The notes below the pieces were generated by a model. That model ran no database searches and had not been told where the DNA came from. It was given only the letters and a program-made list of their open reading frames with translations. A stretch of DNA of 64,000 nucleotides, taken from Accumulibacter appositus. Lineage in GTDB: Bacteria > Pseudomonadota > Gammaproteobacteria > Burkholderiales > Rhodocyclaceae. Shown here one piece after another: positions 61,341 through 64,000 of this stretch (position 1 is the stretch's first letter; each line of letters opens with the position of its first letter). The stretch lies in the NCBI RefSeq assembly GCF_035440685.1, contig NZ_DAORMW010000006.1. One strand, given 5' to 3'. The translations under genes and the position numbers were made by a program.

Positions 61341-62114
61341 CTAACCGATCGAGGGTGGCGACGGCGGCGCCTTGCGCCGAAAACGACGCGTCAACGCGAG
61401 GACGTAGCCGGAGAGCGCATAGGCCACGAAGAGCCCAAACAGGGCAAGCGGCGTGTCGTACGACACAAAGGCGAAAGCAAGGGCAATGGCGACCACGAAG
61501 ATGAAGGGTACGCTGCGCCGCAGATTGACATCCTTGAAGCTGTAGAACTGGACGTTGGTGACCATCGAGATACCGGCAAAAACTACCAGGATACAGGCGG
61601 CCCAGCGCACGTCGGCGGCGGCGATATCCTTGTCGATCATCACCCACAGGAATGCAGTCACCAGTGCTGCAGCCGCTGGACTCGGCAGCCCCTGGAAGTA
61701 GCGCTTGTCGATAACTTCCAGCGTGGTGTTGAAGCGCGCCAGACGTAAGGCTGCGCCGGCACAATAAATGAAGGCGGCGATCCAGCCGAGGCGGCCGAGG
61801 TCTTTGAGCGCCCAGGCGTAGCTGACCAGCGCCGGCGCGACGCCGAAGGAAACCATGTCCGAAAGCGAATCGTACTCGGCACCGAAGGCACTCTGGGTCC
61901 GCGTCATTCGTGCCACACGCCCGTCGAGACCATCGAGTACCATGGCCACGAAGATCGCCACGGCAGCCGCCTCGAAGCCCCCCTTCATGGCCTGGACGAT
62001 GGCAAAGAAGCCACAAAACAGCGCCGCAGTGGTAAACAGATTCGGCAACAGATAGATCCCTCGACGCCGCAACTCCGGGTTGAAGAGGGTCTTGCGAGGT
62101 TTTATTTCGGGCAT
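61341..62114 (-). CDS. pssA: CDP-diacylglycerol-serine O-phosphatidyltransferase
   Basis: The 257-residue inner-membrane enzyme makes phosphatidylserine. The CDP-alcohol transferase motif DGLDGRVAR...AFGAEYDSLSD is at about 61-86 with all its aspartates. About eight hydrophobic helices follow (FTTAALFCGFFAIVQAMKGG near the start, LFGLFVAYALSGYVLALTRR at the end). In many betaproteobacteria psd lies just upstream; here only 198 non-coding bases separate pssA from ilvC. Confidence 0.94.
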   Translation of the reverse strand: MPEIKPRKTLFNPELRRRGIYLLPNLFTTAALFCGFFAIVQAMKGGFEAAAVAIFVAMVLDGLDGRVARMTRTQSAFGAEYDSLSDMVSFGVAPALVSYAWALKDLGRLGWIAAFIYCAGAALRLARFNTTLEVIDKRYFQGLPSPAAAALVTAFLWVMIDKDIAAADVRWAACILVVFAGISMVTNVQFYSFKDVNLRRSVPFIFVVAIALAFAFVSYDTPLALFGLFVAYALSGYVLALTRRFRRKAPPSPPSIG

Positions 62115-62312
62115 TGCGCTGTTGTCGTTTGGCCGTGGGTGGATCAGGCCGGTCGAAAACGAAGGGAAGGAGAGGCGGCAGCAAGCCCGGCGGGGATCGG
62201 ATACGGAGAGCGAGAAGTCATGGGTGTATCAAGGCCTCGGTCTTCTTGCCCGTCGGTTGAGCGACTCTCGTCGCCCCGCCGCCAGGCAAGTGACTGCTGG
62301 TGACTGCGCCGA

Positions 62313-63329
62313 TCAGTTCTTGCTCTGGTCAACGAGTCTGTTCTTCTTGATCCACGGCATCATGTCGCGCAACTTGGCGCCGACGATTTCGACCTCGTGC
62401 TGAGCCATCAGGCGACGACGGGCGGTCATCTCAGGGTAGTTGGTACGCCCTTCGAGAATGAACATTTTCGCGTAGTCGCCGTTCTGGATCCGCTTCAGCG
62501 CCGCACGCATGGCGATGCGCGACTGCTCGTTGATCACTTCTGGCCCGGTTACGTATTCGCCGTACTCGGCATTGTTCGAGATCGAGTAGTTCATGTTGGC
62601 GATGCCGCCTTCGTACATCAGGTCGACGATCAGCTTGAGTTCGTGGAGACACTCGAAATAGGCCATCTCGGGAGCGTAGCCGCCTTCGACCAGCGTCTCG
62701 AAACCCATTTTCACCAGTTCGACAGCACCGCCGCAGAGAACTGCCTGCTCGCCGAAAAGGTCGGTCTCGGTCTCTTCACGGAAGTTGGTTTCGATTACCC
62801 CGCCCTTGGTGCCACCATTCGCCGCGGCATAGGAAAGGGCGATATCTCGGGCCTTGCCGGAACGATCCTGATGAACAGCGATCAGCGAGGGCACACCGCC
62901 GCCCTTGAGATATTCGGAGCGTACGGTATGCCCGGGACCTTTCGGCGCGACCATGATCACGTCGACATCGTCACGCGCGACGACCTGGTTGTAATGGACG
63001 TTGAAACCGTGCGCAAAAGCCAGTGCAGCGCCCTTCTTCATGTTCGACGCGACGTCGGTGTTGTAGACCTGCGGAATGGTCTCGTCGGGGAGCAGCATCA
63101 TCACCACGTCGGCACCCTTGACGGCCTCGGCAACCTCGGCGACTTTCAGGCCGGCCTTCTCGGCCTTGCTCCACGAAACGCCATCCTTGCGCAGACCGAC
63201 GGTCACCTTGACGCCGGAATCACTGAGGTTCTGCGCGTGCGCGTGCCCTTGCGAGCCGTAACCAACGATGGTCACTTTCTTGCCCTTGATCAAGGAAAGG
63301 TCGGCGTCCTTGTCGTAGAAAACTTTCAT
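62313..63329 (-). CDS. ilvC: Ketol-acid reductoisomerase
   Basis: The 338-residue class I enzyme acts in valine and isoleucine synthesis. It has the NADP motif GYGSQGHAHAQNLSDSGV, MVAPKGPGHTVRSEYLKG and the knotted C-terminal domain with DLFGEQAVLCGGAVELVKMG and YFECLHELKLIVDLMYEGG. The length is typical. It lies 29 bases after ilvH. Confidence 0.96.
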   Translation of the reverse strand: MKVFYDKDADLSLIKGKKVTIVGYGSQGHAHAQNLSDSGVKVTVGLRKDGVSWSKAEKAGLKVAEVAEAVKGADVVMMLLPDETIPQVYNTDVASNMKKGAALAFAHGFNVHYNQVVARDDVDVIMVAPKGPGHTVRSEYLKGGGVPSLIAVHQDRSGKARDIALSYAAANGGTKGGVIETNFREETETDLFGEQAVLCGGAVELVKMGFETLVEGGYAPEMAYFECLHELKLIVDLMYEGGIANMNYSISNNAEYGEYVTGPEVINEQSRIAMRAALKRIQNGDYAKMFILEGRTNYPEMTARRRLMAQHEVEIVGAKLRDMMPWIKKNRLVDQSKN

Positions 63330-63358
63330 TCAATTTCCTCTTTAACTGATCGGTCTGA

Positions 63359-63850
63359 TTAGACTTTTAGAATGCGCTCACCGCGGCCAATGCCGCAAAC
63401 GCCGGTACGAACGGTTTCGAGAATCAGTCCGGCATCGATTGCCTGGATGAAGGAGTCGAGTTTTGCGCCGCTGGCGGTCAGTTCGATGACGTAGGTCGAT
63501 TCGGTGACGTCGATGATGTGCCCACGAAAGATGTCGGACAGACGCTTCAGCTCCTCGCGATCCTTACCGGTGGCGCGAACCTTGAGCAGCATCAGTTCGC
63601 GCTCGATGTGCGCCGCCTCGGAGAGATCGACGACCTTGATGACATCAATCAGCTTGTTCAACTGCTTGGTGATCTGCTCGATCACGGCATCGGTGCCCGA
63701 AGTGACGATGGTCAGGCGAGACAAGGAGATGTCCTCGGTCGGAGCCACGGTGAGGGTCTCGATGTTGTAGCCGCGCGCCGAGAACAGACCGGCCACCCGC
63801 GACAGAGCTCCCGCCTCGTTCTCCAGCAGGATGGAAATAATGTGTCGCAT
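63359..63850 (-). CDS. ilvH: Acetolactate synthase small (regulatory) subunit
   Basis: The 163-residue regulatory subunit has an N-terminal ACT domain (MRHIISILLENEAGALSRVA, GLFSARGYNIETLTVAPTED) that binds valine and a C-terminal domain ending ILETVRTGVCGIGRGERILK. It activates and gives feedback control to the large subunit encoded 12 bases upstream. Confidence 0.95.
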   Translation of the reverse strand: MRHIISILLENEAGALSRVAGLFSARGYNIETLTVAPTEDISLSRLTIVTSGTDAVIEQITKQLNKLIDVIKVVDLSEAAHIERELMLLKVRATGKDREELKRLSDIFRGHIIDVTESTYVIELTASGAKLDSFIQAIDAGLILETVRTGVCGIGRGERILKV

Positions 63851-63862
63851 CTTGTCTTTCCC

Positions 63863-64000
63863 TTACAGATCTTCGGTCAGAAGCATGTCCGCCAGGCCTT
63901 TGCCAGCCGCCACCATCGGAAAAACGTTCGCCTTCTGATCGGTGATGAAATCGATGAATACCAGGTCGTCCTTGTGGTCGATGAATGCTTTCTTCAGCGC
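63863..64000 (-). CDS. ilvI: Acetolactate synthase large subunit, C-terminal end (partial)
   Basis: Only the last 45 residues are inside the window: ALKKAFIDHKDDLVFIDFIT, then NVFPMVAAGKGLADMLLTED, the usual end of the ThDP-dependent large subunit. The frame runs open to the window edge. It is the promoter-proximal gene of the ilv operon seen here. Confidence 0.92.
   Translation of the reverse strand, partial: ALKKAFIDHKDDLVFIDFITDQKANVFPMVAAGKGLADMLLTEDL

Noticed and set aside
62115..62312. Possible psd (phosphatidylserine decarboxylase) remnant between pssA and ilvC
   Set aside because: Gene order in relatives suggests psd here, but the short peptide (SPYPIPAGLAAAS) does not match the Psd N-terminus well enough.

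Overview
The window is GC-rich, gene-dense chromosomal DNA from a Gram-negative bacterium. Three things point to a betaproteobacterium of the Rhodocyclales / 'Candidatus Accumulibacter' type: the gene orders rpsP-rimM-trmD-rplS, ilvI-ilvH-ilvC-pssA-leuA and wrbA-DUF2069; a PEP-CTERM protein; and a T2SS/MSHA-like operon whose secretin carries a cohesin-like tail. This placement is inferred from gene content and protein style, not from a database search.

Layout. 0-8.4 kb: the end of lysS, a stand-alone MnmC oxidase domain, an orphan XRE antitoxin beside a patch of gene fragments (toxin tail, ion-channel-like piece, frameshifted solute-binding protein), metY, a degenerate GGDEF protein, zapE, queD and small unknown genes including a truncated CBS domain. 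8.4-9.5 kb holds almost no supported gene. 9.5-11.8 kb: a tight four-gene operon of two DUF1538 membrane proteins, a PII-like protein and a two-CBS protein, the best candidate here for a poorly described regulated transport system. 12.2-18.8 kb: a long CoA-transferase with an extra C-terminal domain, a PEP-CTERM protein, a TPR protein, and a GntP permease paired with a solute-binding protein. 19.1-22.2 kb: overlapping genes for a DOMON-like protein, a NamZ-type muramidase and DNA polymerase IV. 22.5-30.5 kb: a complete RND efflux system with a divergent BaeSR-like two-component system, flanked by non-coding DNA and an aldo/keto reductase remnant, which looks like an inserted module.

31.2-37.4 kb: tRNA-Lys with a near-perfect sigma70 promoter and a terminator, an EamA exporter with a 23-histidine tail, a DUF411 copper-type protein, a GAF protein, then an acyltransferase / metallophosphoesterase / SixA run. 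In that run the phosphoesterase has an in-frame stop and SixA has lost its catalytic histidine. 37.4-48.2 kb: one long minus-strand operon for a type II secretion / MSHA-like machine, led by a lytic transglycosylase and ending in three pseudopilins. 48.3-50.3 kb: a secreted unknown protein, a sulfurtransferase and a SpoIIAA-like protein.

50.6-54.6 kb: xseB-ispA-dxs-folE2 (isoprenoid precursors and folate/queuosine-type GTP cyclohydrolase), closed by a strong bidirectional terminator against the rpsP-rimM-trmD-rplS operon. 57-59.7 kb: a 522-residue protein with a PilZ-like tail, then wrbA and DUF2069. 59.7-64 kb: the branched-chain amino acid genes with pssA. No CRISPR array, rRNA, intact insertion sequence or prophage was seen.
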